NCBI RefSeq assembly: GCF_030295745.1
Contig: NZ_AP027291.1
Location: 124,001-188,000, forward strand
Direction of reading: 5' to 3'
Origin: Mycolicibacterium sp. TUM20985
Lineage (GTDB): Bacteria > Actinomycetota > Actinomycetes > Mycobacteriales > Mycobacteriaceae
Length of the DNA: 64,000 nt
Shown here: in pieces, positions 20,764-30,043 of the stretch
Position numbering within the stretch: position 1 is the stretch's first letter
Layout: each line of letters opens with the position of its first letter
Made by a program: the position numbers and the translations under genes
The notes under the pieces: model-generated
Told to the model about the DNA's origin: nothing
The model's database searches: none
What the model saw: the letters and a program-made list of their open reading frames with translations, nothing else

Positions 20764-22398
20764 CTAGCCCGGCCCGTCGGTTGAAACCGCTTGATTACCA
20801 ACGTCATCGAGGTCCCACCCCTCTTCAGCGAGTTGCCGGTTCTGTTCGCGTTGGCGGGTGATGCAGCGGGCGCGGTCTTGGGCGCGGGTGGTCTTGCGGC
20901 GCGGCATGGTCAGCCCCGGTGCGTAACTGGCCGGTGGCTGGGTGGCTCCGGTGACCGGTGCGGTGGGTTCGCAGAGGTCGGGGAACAGCAGCCGACTCCC
21001 CGGGGTCGTCACGTGCGTGCGCCCCTCCGGATCGGTCCACTCGACTGTGCCGTCTGGGTATTGCCGGTCTCGCCAGCCGGGCCAGAACGTTTTCAGCAAG
21101 TGATGTCGACGGCAAAGCGCTTTCAGGTTGGCGGCTTGTGTAGGGCCGTAGGGCCACGGAATCGTATGGTCCACATCGCAATTGGTGGCCGGTTCGTGGC
21201 AGCCCGGGAACCGGCACGTCAGATCGCGGCATCGGACGAAGTCCGCCAACTTCTTCGACGGCCGGTATCGCGGTTCGGGTGGGGCCTGGCCGGGATGGAA
21301 GATCTCGGCGATGGCGGCGTTGAGCATGACGCGTCGGAACACCGGGCCGGGCAGAAACCGGCCGCGGGTCGTGATCGCCGGCCGAAGGTGATTCAGGAAC
21401 CCGGGGGTGCGCGGGACGAGCCCGTCGGTCAGTGGGCGGCCCTCGGGTGGGCGGATGAACACCGGCGGCACGAGCCCGTCGAGGCCTGAGTGTTCCTCGG
21501 CAGGCGCGCTATCGCCGGCGCTATCGAGAACGTCGGGGGCATCGGGGCGGGGCCCATCAGGAGGCGGCGGTGGGGGATCCTGGGCGGGGTCGCCGAGGCC
21601 GTCCTGGTGCGCGATGACGTAGACGACCACACCGCCGGCGGGTGGGTTCTGCGCGGCGGTGCAGTCCTCCCGACCGCACAGGCATGGCAGGCGGTCCTGG
21701 TCGCGGCCCAAAGCGCCGATCGCATCGGAGCGGAGCTGATCCCGCGTCCGCGGATCATGCCGACACACCGTGTCGGCCAACGCGTCCAACCGGGCCTCGA
21801 AGGCCTCGGCATCCGGGACGAACAGCGTCGCGAACAACTGCGCCATCCCACTACCGTCGTCGACGGCGATGTCCACCGACCGACCCCGCGCGCGAGTCTG
21901 GACGCGGTGCAACGCCAACGGGTCGAGCCGGGCGATGAACTCGTCGATGGTCTTCTCCGTCCGGTCCAGCGACATCGGCTCCCAGCGGGCCACCGCCTCC
22001 GCGAGGGCCTCGTCGAGCTGAGCCAGGGTGTCGGGGTCGGTCACCGCCGCCGAGCGGGTCACGATCACCCGGACCTGCGCCAGAGTGAGCAGCCCGGCGG
22101 CGAAGATCGCCGCGACCTTCGGGAAGCGTTCCTTCAACGCCACCGCCGTCAACAACAGATTCGAGACCGATCGACCGGTCATCCGCTGCGCCGCACCGAC
22201 CTGGTCGCAGACGGCGTCCCAGTTGTCGTGACACCACTGGTCGCGGTCCGCGGACCCGTCGAGTGCGTACGCGGCCTCCAGGACCGTGACCATCGCCGCC
22301 AACCGACGGGCACATGCCGCGGACTCCACCCGCGCCCACGCACCCACCGCACCGGTGCCATGCATACCGGCCGTCGCTGCCACCAACGAGTCGAACAT
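20764..22398 (-). CDS. 13E12-repeat/DUF222 family HNH endonuclease-like protein
   Basis: 544 aa from ATG 22398 (MFDSLVAATAGMHG). The N-terminal two-thirds is the DUF222 domain of the mycobacterial 13E12 repeat family (ESAACARRLAAMV, RMTGRSVSNLL, LTLAQVRVIV). A Pro/Asp-rich linker follows around residues 265-320. The C-terminus has an HNH nuclease module with CRDLTCRFPGC, CDVDHTIPWPYG and ALCRRHHLLK. These proteins are multicopy in mycobacterial genomes; REP13E12 copies in Mtb serve as phage phiRv1 attachment sites. The start lies only 62 bp from the insertion-sequence end, so the native promoter may have been altered. Nuclease activity has not been settled for the family. Confidence 0.88.
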   Translation of the reverse strand: MFDSLVAATAGMHGTGAVGAWARVESAACARRLAAMVTVLEAAYALDGSADRDQWCHDNWDAVCDQVGAAQRMTGRSVSNLLLTAVALKERFPKVAAIFAAGLLTLAQVRVIVTRSAAVTDPDTLAQLDEALAEAVARWEPMSLDRTEKTIDEFIARLDPLALHRVQTRARGRSVDIAVDDGSGMAQLFATLFVPDAEAFEARLDALADTVCRHDPRTRDQLRSDAIGALGRDQDRLPCLCGREDCTAAQNPPAGGVVVYVIAHQDGLGDPAQDPPPPPPDGPRPDAPDVLDSAGDSAPAEEHSGLDGLVPPVFIRPPEGRPLTDGLVPRTPGFLNHLRPAITTRGRFLPGPVFRRVMLNAAIAEIFHPGQAPPEPRYRPSKKLADFVRCRDLTCRFPGCHEPATNCDVDHTIPWPYGPTQAANLKALCRRHHLLKTFWPGWRDRQYPDGTVEWTDPEGRTHVTTPGSRLLFPDLCEPTAPVTGATQPPASYAPGLTMPRRKTTRAQDRARCITRQREQNRQLAEEGWDLDDVGNQAVSTDGPG

Positions 22399-22460
22399 GC
22401 ATTCGAATCTAGGGACCGGCTCGGCCGAAATCGTCGAAACTGCGAGCGAGAACCCCGCGT

Positions 22461-22521
22461 GTTGCCTCACGTCAAGATGCGCGCGTGGGACTCTTCGTTG
22501 CCTCATTTGAGCGTGCGCGCT
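22461..22521 (+). repeat. IS left end: two tandem terminal motifs
   Basis: Copy L1 (22461-22485) and copy L2 (22497-22521) share GTTGCCTCA and then, 7 bases on, ATGCGCGCG or GTGCGCGCT. Starts are 36 bp apart. Both lie in or over the 3' end of the transposase gene. They are likely transposase-binding sites. Confidence 0.7.
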
Positions 22522-23692
22522 TGTTGATGCTGGCGTCGGCTTTGCTGGTTGTCATGGCGAGAAGTTGTGCGGTCAGGGAGTGGATCTGGCGTTGGACGGC
22601 GGCAGGATTGACCATGGAGTAGGTCCGAGTCAGCGCCACGATGCGCTGCACGGGTGTGTTCGGGTGATCGATCGCGCGGTGGAATGGGGTGGTGGCGATG
22701 TCGTGCTTCTTGGACACCTTGGCTCCGGTACGGACCTTGGACACGAGTTTCTGCTGCGGGTAGAAGTAGTTGGTCAGCTTGGACTGCAGCTGCCAGATCT
22801 CGTTGAGCAACAACAACTCTGATGCCGTGTCGTAGCGGTGATAGCCAACTACCTGCCTAACCACGGCCCAGTTCTTCTGCTCGACGTGGCAGCCGTCGTT
22901 CTTGTTTCCTGGCCGCGCCCGGGTGAAGGTGATCTGACGTTGTTCACACCAGGCCAACAAGTGGACGTTGATGAATTCCGATCCGTTGTCCGAATCCACG
23001 CCCAGGATCGGGAACGGCATCTTGGCGGCGATGTCGTTCACAGCGGCCAGCACGCATTTGGCTGATTTGCTGGGCACAGAGCGGTTCTCGGTCCAGCCGG
23101 TGGCGATGTCGGTGACGGTCAAGGTGAACGCATGCGGGCCGGTGAGGCTTCCCCCGTCGTGGCAGACCAGGTCGATCTCGACGAACCCCGGTCGCCCGTC
23201 GTCCCAGTCGGCCCAGGTCCGCACCGGAATCTGACTCTTCAGCAGCGATCCCGGCTTGGTGGTGGCGCGCCCCTTGAGCTGGTGTTTGCGCCGTTCGGGA
23301 GCCAGCCGCCGGTCGATGGTGGCCGCCGACATCGACACCAACAGCGTCGCGATGTCCTCATCGAGGACCAACTCCCCAAAATGGCGCAACACCGCAAGCA
23401 GTTCGCCCAGCATCGGCGCCAGGCGCTTACCGGCCGGCATCCCCAACACCGTCCAGCACACCGTCAACGCGGCAACGACCTCCGGTCCGTAGGTCGGTGG
23501 CCGCGGACGTCTCGGTGTGACCAGTTTGGGCCGTAATGCCGTCGTGAGCGCCTTACGGGCGTGGTTGCGGTGCCATCCCGTGGTGGCGCACAACTCATCC
23601 AGAATCACGCCCTTGGCTCGTTTGTCTGCCAGTGAATAACGGATGGCAGTCGTTTCGGTCACTGCCTTGCGCTCGGTCATCGTCAACCCCAT
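22472..23692 (-). CDS. Transposase with HTH and rve integrase-core (DDE) domain
   Basis: 406 aa, start ATG at 23692 with a GGAG just upstream. The N-terminus has a helix-turn-helix region (ADKRAKGVILDELCATTGWHR). The catalytic core shows the triad: first Asp in FVEIDLV, second in DSDNGSEF, and the Glu in CHVEQKN, with 35 residues between the second Asp and the Glu (D-35-E). This is the retroviral-integrase-type arrangement found in IS481-like and ISNCY-like transposases; I cannot place the family more exactly without a search. The reading frame is complete with all three acidic residues, so it is probably functional. The stop codon lies within the left terminal motif. Confidence 0.9.
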   Translation of the reverse strand: MGLTMTERKAVTETTAIRYSLADKRAKGVILDELCATTGWHRNHARKALTTALRPKLVTPRRPRPPTYGPEVVAALTVCWTVLGMPAGKRLAPMLGELLAVLRHFGELVLDEDIATLLVSMSAATIDRRLAPERRKHQLKGRATTKPGSLLKSQIPVRTWADWDDGRPGFVEIDLVCHDGGSLTGPHAFTLTVTDIATGWTENRSVPSKSAKCVLAAVNDIAAKMPFPILGVDSDNGSEFINVHLLAWCEQRQITFTRARPGNKNDGCHVEQKNWAVVRQVVGYHRYDTASELLLLNEIWQLQSKLTNYFYPQQKLVSKVRTGAKVSKKHDIATTPFHRAIDHPNTPVQRIVALTRTYSMVNPAAVQRQIHSLTAQLLAMTTSKADASINKRARSNEATKSPTRAS

Positions 23693-23742
23693 CGCTCCGG
23701 CCTACCGAGGTCATTGCTGACAGATCACGCAGGCGCGCCGTA

Positions 23743-23812
23743 CGCGCGCATTTCCGGTGAGGCAACGACCCCAGCTTTCGCGGCATCTCGCGCGCATTTC
23801 GGCTGAGTCAAC
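23743..23812 (-). repeat. IS right end: two tandem terminal motifs (inverted relative to left end)
   Basis: On the minus strand copies R1 (23743-23766, GTTGCCTCA-N6-ATGCGCGCG) and R2 (23789-23812, GTTGACTCA-N6-ATGCGCGCG) mirror the left-end copies. Starts are 46 bp apart, against 36 bp at the left end. The transposase promoter probably lies between R1 and the start codon at 23692. Confidence 0.72.
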
Positions 23813-23855
23813 GCGCCCCGCCCCTGTGGATGAAACGCCAACTGTGGATAACTCG

Positions 23856-24275
23856 CTAGGCGATGAACCGGGCTCGGACGTCCGGCGCCGGCAACGCACA
23901 GGCGTCCACTCGGCCGAATACGCGGTAGCGGACGGCCGCGAATCGGTCGTACAGGAAGTCGCGGACAGGTGCGGGAATCAGGCCGGCGACCGCCCCGAGA
24001 ACCCGCCACGGGCCGCCGAGATAGCGGGCCACGCGCAGGGCCGCCTCCGAGCGCACGAGCACCCGTTCTTCGGCGCTCTCGGGGGCCTCGACGTAGACCA
24101 CGGAGTCCACCCCGGCCAGTTCCGGGTGGCGCTCGCGAACTGCCACGCCAAAGTCGCTCTCGAGCGCGGCGAACTGCATCGTGCCAACCCGGTCCACCCG
24201 CAAAACGAACTTCACTGCGCCGTCACAGAACCCGCAGGTGCCGTCGTACAGGAGGATTGCCGGCGCAGTAGTCAC
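23856..24275 (-). CDS. DCC-family thiol-disulfide oxidoreductase-like protein (DUF393)
   Basis: 139 aa. The N-terminus LLYDGTCGFCDGAVKFVLR carries the CxxC motif (CGFC) and the DxxC pattern that names the DCC family. YLGGPWRVLGAVAGLIPAPVRDFLYD further on is typical of DUF393. These are small thioredoxin-like proteins with redox activity that is presumed rather than proven. The gene starts 9 bp after the acyl-CoA dehydrogenase stop and is probably the last gene of the pntA-pntB-acyl-CoA dehydrogenase operon. The IS right end is 43 bp beyond its stop. Confidence 0.85.
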   Translation of the reverse strand: MTTAPAILLYDGTCGFCDGAVKFVLRVDRVGTMQFAALESDFGVAVRERHPELAGVDSVVYVEAPESAEERVLVRSEAALRVARYLGGPWRVLGAVAGLIPAPVRDFLYDRFAAVRYRVFGRVDACALPAPDVRARFIA

Positions 24276-24284
24276 TCCTCCGGT

Positions 24285-25427
24285 CTACACCGTTGCGAGT
24301 CCGCGGGCGATGACGAGTCGCTGGATCTGGTTGGTGCCCTCGAAGATCTGCGTGATCTTGGCTTCGCGCATGTAGCGCTCGACGCGGTAGTCGCGGGTGT
24401 AGCCGGCGCCACCGAACACCTGAACGGCGTCGGTCGTGACCTTCATCGCCGCATCCGTGCACACCATCTTGGCGATGCTGGCCTGCGAGGAGTACGGCCG
24501 CCCCTGGTCGCGACGTCGTGCGGCGTCCAGGTAGGTGGCCCTTGCGCTGCCCACCGCGGCGGCCATGTCGGCGAGCAGGAAGCCCAGTCCCTGATGGTCG
24601 ATGATCTTGCGGCCGAACGTCGTTCGCTCATTGGCGTAGCGGCAGGCGTCGTCCAGGGCGGCTTGGGCGATACCGGTCGCCACCGCGGCGATGCCCAGCC
24701 TTCCCGCGTCGAGCGCACTGAACGCGATGGACAACCCTTGACCCTCGGCGCCAATGAGGCGATCGGCGTCGAGTGCCGCGTTGTCGTAGAACGCCGACGT
24801 CGTCGGGATGGCGGAGAGCCCCATCTTCTCCTCGGGCTTGCCGAACGTCAGCCCCGGCAGATCGCTCGGCACCAGGAAGCACGAAATGCCGCGGGAGCCC
24901 TCGCCGGTGCGGGCGAACAACGTGTAGAAGTCCGCAATGCCACCGTGGGTGATCCACGACTTCGACCCGTTCAGCACGTAACCCCCGTCGACGGGAACCG
25001 CGGCGCACCGCAGCGCCGCCGCGTCGGAACCCGCCTGGGGTTCGGACAGGCTGTACGCACCAATTGAGTTGCCCGACAACATCTCCGGCAACCAGCGCAG
25101 TTTCTGCTCGTCGGTGCCGAAGGTCAGCAGCGGGTGCGACGACAGGCTGTGCACACTGACCGCGACCGCGACGGCCGCCCACCGAGCGGCGATCTCCTCG
25201 AGCACCTGCAGATAGACCTCGTACGGCTGACCGCCACCGCCCCATTCCTCCGGCTGCGGCAGGCTCAGCAGACCTGCCGCGCCCAACTGCGCGAACACGT
25301 CGTCGGGGTAGGTCTCCGACTTCTCGTGCTCGTCGACGATGGGGTTCAGCAGCTTGTCGGCGACGTCCCGGGTCAGCGCGATCAGCTCGTTGGCTTCTTC
25401 GGAGGGCAGAAGACGATCGACCGGCAT
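24285..25427 (-). CDS. Acyl-CoA dehydrogenase (short/medium-chain FadE type)
   Basis: 380 aa from ATG 25427 (MPVDRLLPSEEANEL), the normal length for tetrameric acyl-CoA dehydrogenases. Visible motifs are SLSEPQAGSDAAAL (FAD/substrate binding), YVLNGSKSWITHGG, FGRKIIDHQG, and the catalytic Glu in IFEGTNQIQRLVIARGL. It should catalyse the first step of beta-oxidation or a branched-chain acyl-CoA oxidation, passing electrons to ETF. It begins 14 bp after the pntB stop and is followed after 9 bp by the DCC-family gene. Which numbered mycobacterial fadE it matches is not clear, so I give no symbol. Confidence 0.9.
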   Translation of the reverse strand: MPVDRLLPSEEANELIALTRDVADKLLNPIVDEHEKSETYPDDVFAQLGAAGLLSLPQPEEWGGGGQPYEVYLQVLEEIAARWAAVAVAVSVHSLSSHPLLTFGTDEQKLRWLPEMLSGNSIGAYSLSEPQAGSDAAALRCAAVPVDGGYVLNGSKSWITHGGIADFYTLFARTGEGSRGISCFLVPSDLPGLTFGKPEEKMGLSAIPTTSAFYDNAALDADRLIGAEGQGLSIAFSALDAGRLGIAAVATGIAQAALDDACRYANERTTFGRKIIDHQGLGFLLADMAAAVGSARATYLDAARRRDQGRPYSSQASIAKMVCTDAAMKVTTDAVQVFGGAGYTRDYRVERYMREAKITQIFEGTNQIQRLVIARGLATV

Positions 25428-25441
25428 GCTGGAGATCGTAG

Positions 25442-26863
25442 TTACAGCGCGGCGTTGATGGCGTCGACCCGGTCCTTGGCGTCGCCGAAGAGCATCTGGG
25501 TGTTCTCCCGAAAGAAGAGGGGGTTCTGCACACCGGCGTAGCCCGACGCCATGGAGCGCTTGAAGACGATCACGTTGTCGGCGTTCCACACCGTTAGCAC
25601 CGGCATGCCCGCGATGGGGCTGGTGGGATCGTCGTTTGCGGCCGGGTTGACGGTGTCGTTGGCGCCGATGACGAGGACGACGCTGGTGCCGTCGAAGTCG
25701 TCGTTGATCTCGTCCATCTCGAGCACGATGTCGTAGGGCACCTTGGCCTCGGCGAGGAGCACGTTCATGTGACCGGGCAGGCGACCGGCGACGGGGTGGA
25801 TGCCGAAGCGGACCTCGACGCCGCGCTCGCGCAGCTTGCGGGTCAGTTCGGCGACGCCGTACTGGGCCTGTGCGACGGCCATGCCGTAGCCGGGGGTGAT
25901 GATGACCGACTTGGCGGAGTTGAGCAGTTCGGCGGCGCCCTCGGCGGTGATCTCGCGGTGTTCGCCGTAGTCCTTGTCGTCGGCCGGTCCGGCTTCGATC
26001 CCGAAGCCGCCGGCGATGACCGAGATGAACGACCGGTTCATCGCCTTGCACATGATGTAGGACAGATAGGCACCGGAGGATCCGACGAGCGCGCCGGTGA
26101 CGATCAGCAGGTCGTTGGACAGCAGGAAGCCCGACGCCGCCGCGGCCCAGCCCGAGTAGCTGTTCAGCATCGACACGACGACGGGCATGTCGCCGCCGCC
26201 GATCGAGGCGACCAAATGCCAACCGAGCAGCAGGGCCAGCACGGTGACGGCGATGAGGAGCCACAGCTGCGGCGAGATGACGAACCACACGGTCAGCACG
26301 AAGAACAGCACCAGCGCACCGATGTTGAGGAAGTTCTTGCCCGGCAGCATCAACGGTGTGGACTTGATGCGGGCCGACAGCTTGAGGTTGGCCACGATCG
26401 AACCCGTGAACGTGACTGCGCCGATGAACACGCCGATGAACACCTCGGCGGAGTGGATGCCCAGCAGGCCCTGGCCGTCGAGTACGCCCGCCTCGGCCCC
26501 GGCGAGGTCACCTTCGACGTGTAGGTAGCCGTTCCAGCCGACCAGCACGGCGGCCAGACCGACGAACGAGTGCAGCAGCGCGATCAGTTCGGGCATCCCG
26601 GTCATCTCGACCACACGCGCCCGCCACAGCCCGATCGCTGCGCCGATGGCCATCGCGCCGATCAGCAGGCCGATGCCCAGTGGCTCGATGTGGCGGCTGA
26701 TCGCCAGCGCGATGGTGGCGACGAGCGCCACCGCCATGCCTGCGATGCCGAAGGTGTTGCCGGACCTGGACGTCTCGTGCTTGGACAACCCGGCCAAGGC
26801 CAGGATGAACAGGAGGGCCGCGACGATGTAGGCCGCGGTGGCAGTGGTCTCTAGCGTGAACAT
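25442..26863 (-). CDS. pntB: NAD(P) transhydrogenase beta subunit PntB
   Basis: 473 aa. The first about 270 residues contain eight or more membrane segments ([18 protein letters not shown] onward). The C-terminal dIII domain binds NADP(H), with [35 protein letters not shown] and [15 protein letters not shown]. Together with PntA it forms the proton-translocating transhydrogenase that couples proton entry to hydride transfer from NADH to NADP+. Start ATG 26863, 44 bp after pntA. Mtb Rv0157 is the counterpart. Confidence 0.95.
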   Translation of the reverse strand: MFTLETTATAAYIVAALLFILALAGLSKHETSRSGNTFGIAGMAVALVATIALAISRHIEPLGIGLLIGAMAIGAAIGLWRARVVEMTGMPELIALLHSFVGLAAVLVGWNGYLHVEGDLAGAEAGVLDGQGLLGIHSAEVFIGVFIGAVTFTGSIVANLKLSARIKSTPLMLPGKNFLNIGALVLFFVLTVWFVISPQLWLLIAVTVLALLLGWHLVASIGGGDMPVVVSMLNSYSGWAAAASGFLLSNDLLIVTGALVGSSGAYLSYIMCKAMNRSFISVIAGGFGIEAGPADDKDYGEHREITAEGAAELLNSAKSVIITPGYGMAVAQAQYGVAELTRKLRERGVEVRFGIHPVAGRLPGHMNVLLAEAKVPYDIVLEMDEINDDFDGTSVVLVIGANDTVNPAANDDPTSPIAGMPVLTVWNADNVIVFKRSMASGYAGVQNPLFFRENTQMLFGDAKDRVDAINAAL

Positions 26864-26907
26864 TCGATCCTCCGATAAGGGGGAGACTCAGGGGAAGGCG
26901 AGCGTGG

Positions 26908-28431
26908 TCAGCTGCGCGAGAACATCGCCAGCATGCGGCGCGTGACCGCGAAGCCACCGAAGACGTTGATGCTGGCAAGCAGGATGGCGACGGTCGCGAG
27001 TGCGGTGATTATCGGGTCGCCATGGCCGATCTGCAGCAGCGCGCCGACGACGATGATGCCCGAGATGGCATTGGTCACCGACATCAGCGGCGTGTGCAAC
27101 GCGTGGTGCACCTTGCCGATCACGTAGTAACCAATCACGATCGCCAGGGCGAAGACGGTCAGGTGCACCTGTAGCGCCGCCGGGGACAGCGCGATGAGCG
27201 CGAACAGCACCGCCGCGGCGGCGAACGCGATGCCCAGTCGGCGTCCCGCGGTCATCGGTTCCTTGACGGCCTTGGGCTGGACCGGTGCGGCAGCGGCAGC
27301 AGCGGGCGCCGCGGACACCTGAACCGGTGGCGGCGGCCAGGTGGTCTCACCGTCGCGCACGACGGTCACCGACCGCTGCACCACGTCGTCGAAATCTAGG
27401 GTGAGCTCCCCGTCCTTCTCCGGGGTGAGGAGCTTGAGCAGGTTCACCAGGTTGGTGCCGTAGAGCTGCGAGGCGGTGGCGGGTAGTCGACCGGCGAGAT
27501 CGGTGTAGCCGATGATGGTCACGCCGTTGTCGGTGACGATTGCCTGATCCTTGACGGTGCCCTCGACGTTGCCGCCGTTGGCCGCGGCCATGTCGACGAT
27601 CACGCTGCCCGACTTCATCGAGGCGACCATCTCCGCGGTGATGATGCGGGGTGCCGGCCGGCCCGGGATCAGCGCAGTCGTGATGATGATGTCGGCGTCT
27701 CGGGCCTGTTCTGCGTACAACGCCGCCTCGCGGACCTTGTAGTCGTCACCCATCTCCTTGGCGTAGCCGGTAGCGGAGATCTCGGCCATCTCCGGGTCGA
27801 CGTACAGGTACTCGCCGCCGAGCGACTTCACCTGATCGGCGACCTCGGGCCGCGGATCGGTGGCCAGCACGATGGCGCCCATGCTGCCCGCCGCGCCGAT
27901 GGCGGCCAGTCCAGCGACTCCGGCGCCCACGACGAGCACCTTGGCCGGCGGGACCTTGCCCGCAGCGGTCACCTGGCCAGTGAAGAACCGGCCGAAGGTG
28001 TGCGCGGCCTCGACGACGGCCCGGTAGCCGGCAATGTTCGCCATCGACGACAGCACGTCCAGCGACTGCGCGCGGGAGATGCGCGGAACGGCGTCCATTG
28101 CCAGCACCGTGATCGGGCGGGCGGACAGTTTCGCGACCAGCTCCGGGTTCAGTGCCGGGGAGATCAGGCCGACCAACGTGGCGCCGTCCTTCAGCGAGGC
28201 GATCTCGCCGTCCGACGGTGCGTTGACCTTGAGTATCACGTCGGCGGCCCAGGTCTGACCGATGTCTGCGCCTGCCTCGACGTAGGCGGCATCGGAGAAG
28301 CTGGAGGCGACGCCCGCTCCGGACTCGACGACGACGGAGTAGCCCAGTTTGATGAGTTGTCCGACGGTCTGCGGCGTGGCGGCGACACGCGTTTCACCCA
28401 CGTGAGACTCGCGCGGTATCCCGATGATCAT
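26908..28431 (-). CDS. pntA: NAD(P) transhydrogenase alpha subunit PntA, fused form
   Basis: 507 aa from ATG 28431 ([17 protein letters not shown]). Residues 1 to about 375 are the NAD(H)-binding dI domain, with [21 protein letters not shown] and [19 protein letters not shown]. An Ala/Pro-rich linker (about 380-410) leads to four membrane segments of dII. Mtb has this subunit split into pntAa (Rv0155) and pntAb (Rv0156); here both are one continuous frame, as in E. coli PntA (about 510 aa). Longer upstream reading to 28746 is rejected as non-coding. It leads the minus-strand pntA-pntB-acyl-CoA dehydrogenase-DCC cluster. Confidence 0.94.
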   Translation of the reverse strand: MIIGIPRESHVGETRVAATPQTVGQLIKLGYSVVVESGAGVASSFSDAAYVEAGADIGQTWAADVILKVNAPSDGEIASLKDGATLVGLISPALNPELVAKLSARPITVLAMDAVPRISRAQSLDVLSSMANIAGYRAVVEAAHTFGRFFTGQVTAAGKVPPAKVLVVGAGVAGLAAIGAAGSMGAIVLATDPRPEVADQVKSLGGEYLYVDPEMAEISATGYAKEMGDDYKVREAALYAEQARDADIIITTALIPGRPAPRIITAEMVASMKSGSVIVDMAAANGGNVEGTVKDQAIVTDNGVTIIGYTDLAGRLPATASQLYGTNLVNLLKLLTPEKDGELTLDFDDVVQRSVTVVRDGETTWPPPPVQVSAAPAAAAAAPVQPKAVKEPMTAGRRLGIAFAAAAVLFALIALSPAALQVHLTVFALAIVIGYYVIGKVHHALHTPLMSVTNAISGIIVVGALLQIGHGDPIITALATVAILLASINVFGGFAVTRRMLAMFSRS

Positions 28432-28481
28432 GCCAAGAGTCTCGCATTTGCTCGCGAGCGACTCGCCAACCCCTCTGGGGG

Positions 28482-29585
28482 TCAGAGCCAGTCGCGCCTG
28501 CGGAACATGACGTACAGCAGGGCGACGGCCGCCAGGATCACGACCGAGCTGGCGATGAAACCCGCAACCGTGTTGATCCCCGGGTACTCGACGTTCTGCC
28601 CGTAGAACCCCGTGACGGCGGTGGGGACGGCGATGATGGCCGCCCAGCCGGTGAGCTTCTTCATGACGGTGTTCAAATGGGCGTCCTGCAGCGAGAGGTT
28701 CGTCTCGAAGACGGTCGTGACCATGTCGCGCAACGACTCCGTCCACTCCGAGGCGCGCAGCACGTGGTCGTAAAGGTCGTCGTAGAGCGGGTTGAGCTCC
28801 GGCGAGGTCTTCGCGTCCATCCGTCGACTCTTGATGGCACTGACCACCTCGCGCATCGGCAACACCACCCTGCGCAGCTCGACGAGGTCCTTGCGGCAGC
28901 GAAAGGTTCGCCGCTGCAAACCGTGCCGTGGTCCGTCGTCGGCGAACAGCTCGTCCTCGAGTGACTCGATGTCGTCGTCGAGGGTCTGCACGGCGTCGAA
29001 GTGCCCGTCGACCACGACGTCGAGCAGCCCGTGGACCAGTGCGCCGACGCCGTGTTCCTGACCCCCGAGCTCGTCGAACCGCTGCGAGACCTCGTCCATG
29101 CCGAAGCCCGGATCGTCGCCCGCGCTCGGTGGCAGTCGAACCGTGATGAGTCCGCGCGGTAGCACGAACGCCGAAATGCGATGCATCACAAGGGATGACG
29201 TCGTGTCGTCATCGGGTCCGTTGGCCAGTGACTGCACCGCGTAGACCGTGAAGAAGGTATGCGTCCGGTACACGGTGGCCTTGGTGCGCTCGTTGGGCGC
29301 GATGGCATCCTCGACCGCCCAGATGTTCAGTCCCAGTTCGTGTGCCAGCGCGCTGAGCGCATCGTGATCCGGGTCGTAGACGTCGGCCCATACCAGGAGG
29401 TCGTCGTCGGCGAGGCAGTCCGAGATGGCCGAGAAGGTGAAGCCCTCCACTGGTTTGCCGGCTTTCCATACCCGTCCGTGCACCTCGGTCATCACGCCAT
29501 CATCCCGCAGGGCGGCATCTCGATTGGGCACCGATCGCATATCGAGATCCTCGAGCCCGTCGCTCGGACGTCTCTGCGGCGTCAC
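28482..29585 (-). CDS. CorA-family divalent cation transporter with GQN in place of GMN
   Basis: 367 aa as written; an internal ATG at 29540 ([11 protein letters not shown]) is a possible start. A large cytoplasmic alpha/beta domain ([40 protein letters not shown]) is followed by long helices and two C-terminal membrane segments ([15 protein letters not shown] and [19 protein letters not shown]). The pore signature that is YGMN in classical CorA reads YGQN here. The family moves Mg2+, Co2+, Ni2+ or Zn2+, and the changed residue makes the ion uncertain. It is divergent from the small CxxC gene at 29635 and lies 50 bp past the pntA start on the same strand, so it probably has its own promoter. 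Confidence 0.85.
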   Translation of the reverse strand: MTPQRRPSDGLEDLDMRSVPNRDAALRDDGVMTEVHGRVWKAGKPVEGFTFSAISDCLADDDLLVWADVYDPDHDALSALAHELGLNIWAVEDAIAPNERTKATVYRTHTFFTVYAVQSLANGPDDDTTSSLVMHRISAFVLPRGLITVRLPPSAGDDPGFGMDEVSQRFDELGGQEHGVGALVHGLLDVVVDGHFDAVQTLDDDIESLEDELFADDGPRHGLQRRTFRCRKDLVELRRVVLPMREVVSAIKSRRMDAKTSPELNPLYDDLYDHVLRASEWTESLRDMVTTVFETNLSLQDAHLNTVMKKLTGWAAIIAVPTAVTGFYGQNVEYPGINTVAGFIASSVVILAAVALLYVMFRRRDWL

Positions 29586-29634
29586 GATGGCCAGCAGTGG
29601 AGTTTCCGGGGTTGGAGCTGAGAAGGGCTACTCA

Positions 29635-29973
29635 ATGAGCGTAGTGGTGGAACGTGGACTCGCGCGGTGTCCACGATGCGTCGCGGTCGCGGATTACACG
29701 TTCGTCGAATCCGGGCCCAATTCGGTGCGCTACGAGGTGCACTGCGGACGGTGCGGTGAGGCCTACTGCGAAGTCCACAGTCCGATGACACCTGACTTCA
29801 CGGCGGCGGTCGACGCGTTGGTGGTGCCCCCGCCGCTGGCGCTACCCAGCGTCTTCGAGCTGCGTCGCCGACGGGGCGCGGCATGGTTCGCCGAGACAGT
29901 CGCCAGGGTGTCCGCCGCGATCAAGACGGGGTGGGCGCGAATCGTGGACAAGACCAAGACGATTCGGCGGTAG
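29635..29973 (+). CDS. Small zinc-ribbon-like hypothetical protein
   Basis: 112 aa from ATG 29635, with a purine-rich stretch (GAGAAGGG) about 8 bases upstream. The N-terminal half has two CxxC pairs, CPRC and CGRC about 30 residues apart, followed by YCEVH, which suggests a structural zinc site. The C-terminal half is basic with an amphipathic helix (FAETVARVSAAIKTGWARI). I do not recognise the family. It is divergent from the CorA-like gene and convergent with the sigma-factor gene, with a strong hairpin between them. Confidence 0.65.
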   Translation: MSVVVERGLARCPRCVAVADYTFVESGPNSVRYEVHCGRCGEAYCEVHSPMTPDFTAAVDALVVPPPLALPSVFELRRRRGAAWFAETVARVSAAIKTGWARIVDKTKTIRR

Positions 29974-29997
29974 CGACCCCGGCTCGACGAAAAGCGA

Positions 29998-30027
29998 GGC
30001 CCCTCCCCCGGATTCCAGGGAGGGGCC
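29998..30027. terminator. Bidirectional hairpin terminator
   Basis: A perfect 10-bp GC-rich stem GGCCCCTCCC / GGGAGGGGCC with a 10-nt loop lies between convergent genes ending at 29973 (+) and 30044 (-). There is no U-run, which is common for mycobacterial intrinsic terminators. Confidence 0.8.
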
Positions 30028-30043
30028 CCATCGGGTGCGGGCT

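Larger units (their letters stand above)
22461..23812 (-). mobile_element. Insertion sequence, rve/DDE integrase-core type, about 1.35 kb
   Basis: The element is defined by two inverted pairs of a roughly 24-bp motif (core GTTGCCTCA, 6-7 variable bases, then ATGCGCGCG). Two copies lie at the left end (22461-22485, 22497-22521) and two, inverted, at the right end (23743-23766, 23789-23812). A single transposase gene fills nearly all the interior, and its last codons lie inside the left copies. I found no convincing target-site duplication, so the exact tips are uncertain by several bases. It sits between the 13E12/HNH gene and the DCC-family gene. The intact transposase suggests recent activity. 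Confidence 0.75.

Noticed and set aside
20764..23812. Prophage or integrative element
   Set aside because: Only a 13E12/HNH gene and one IS are present; no phage integrase, structural genes or attachment duplications were seen.
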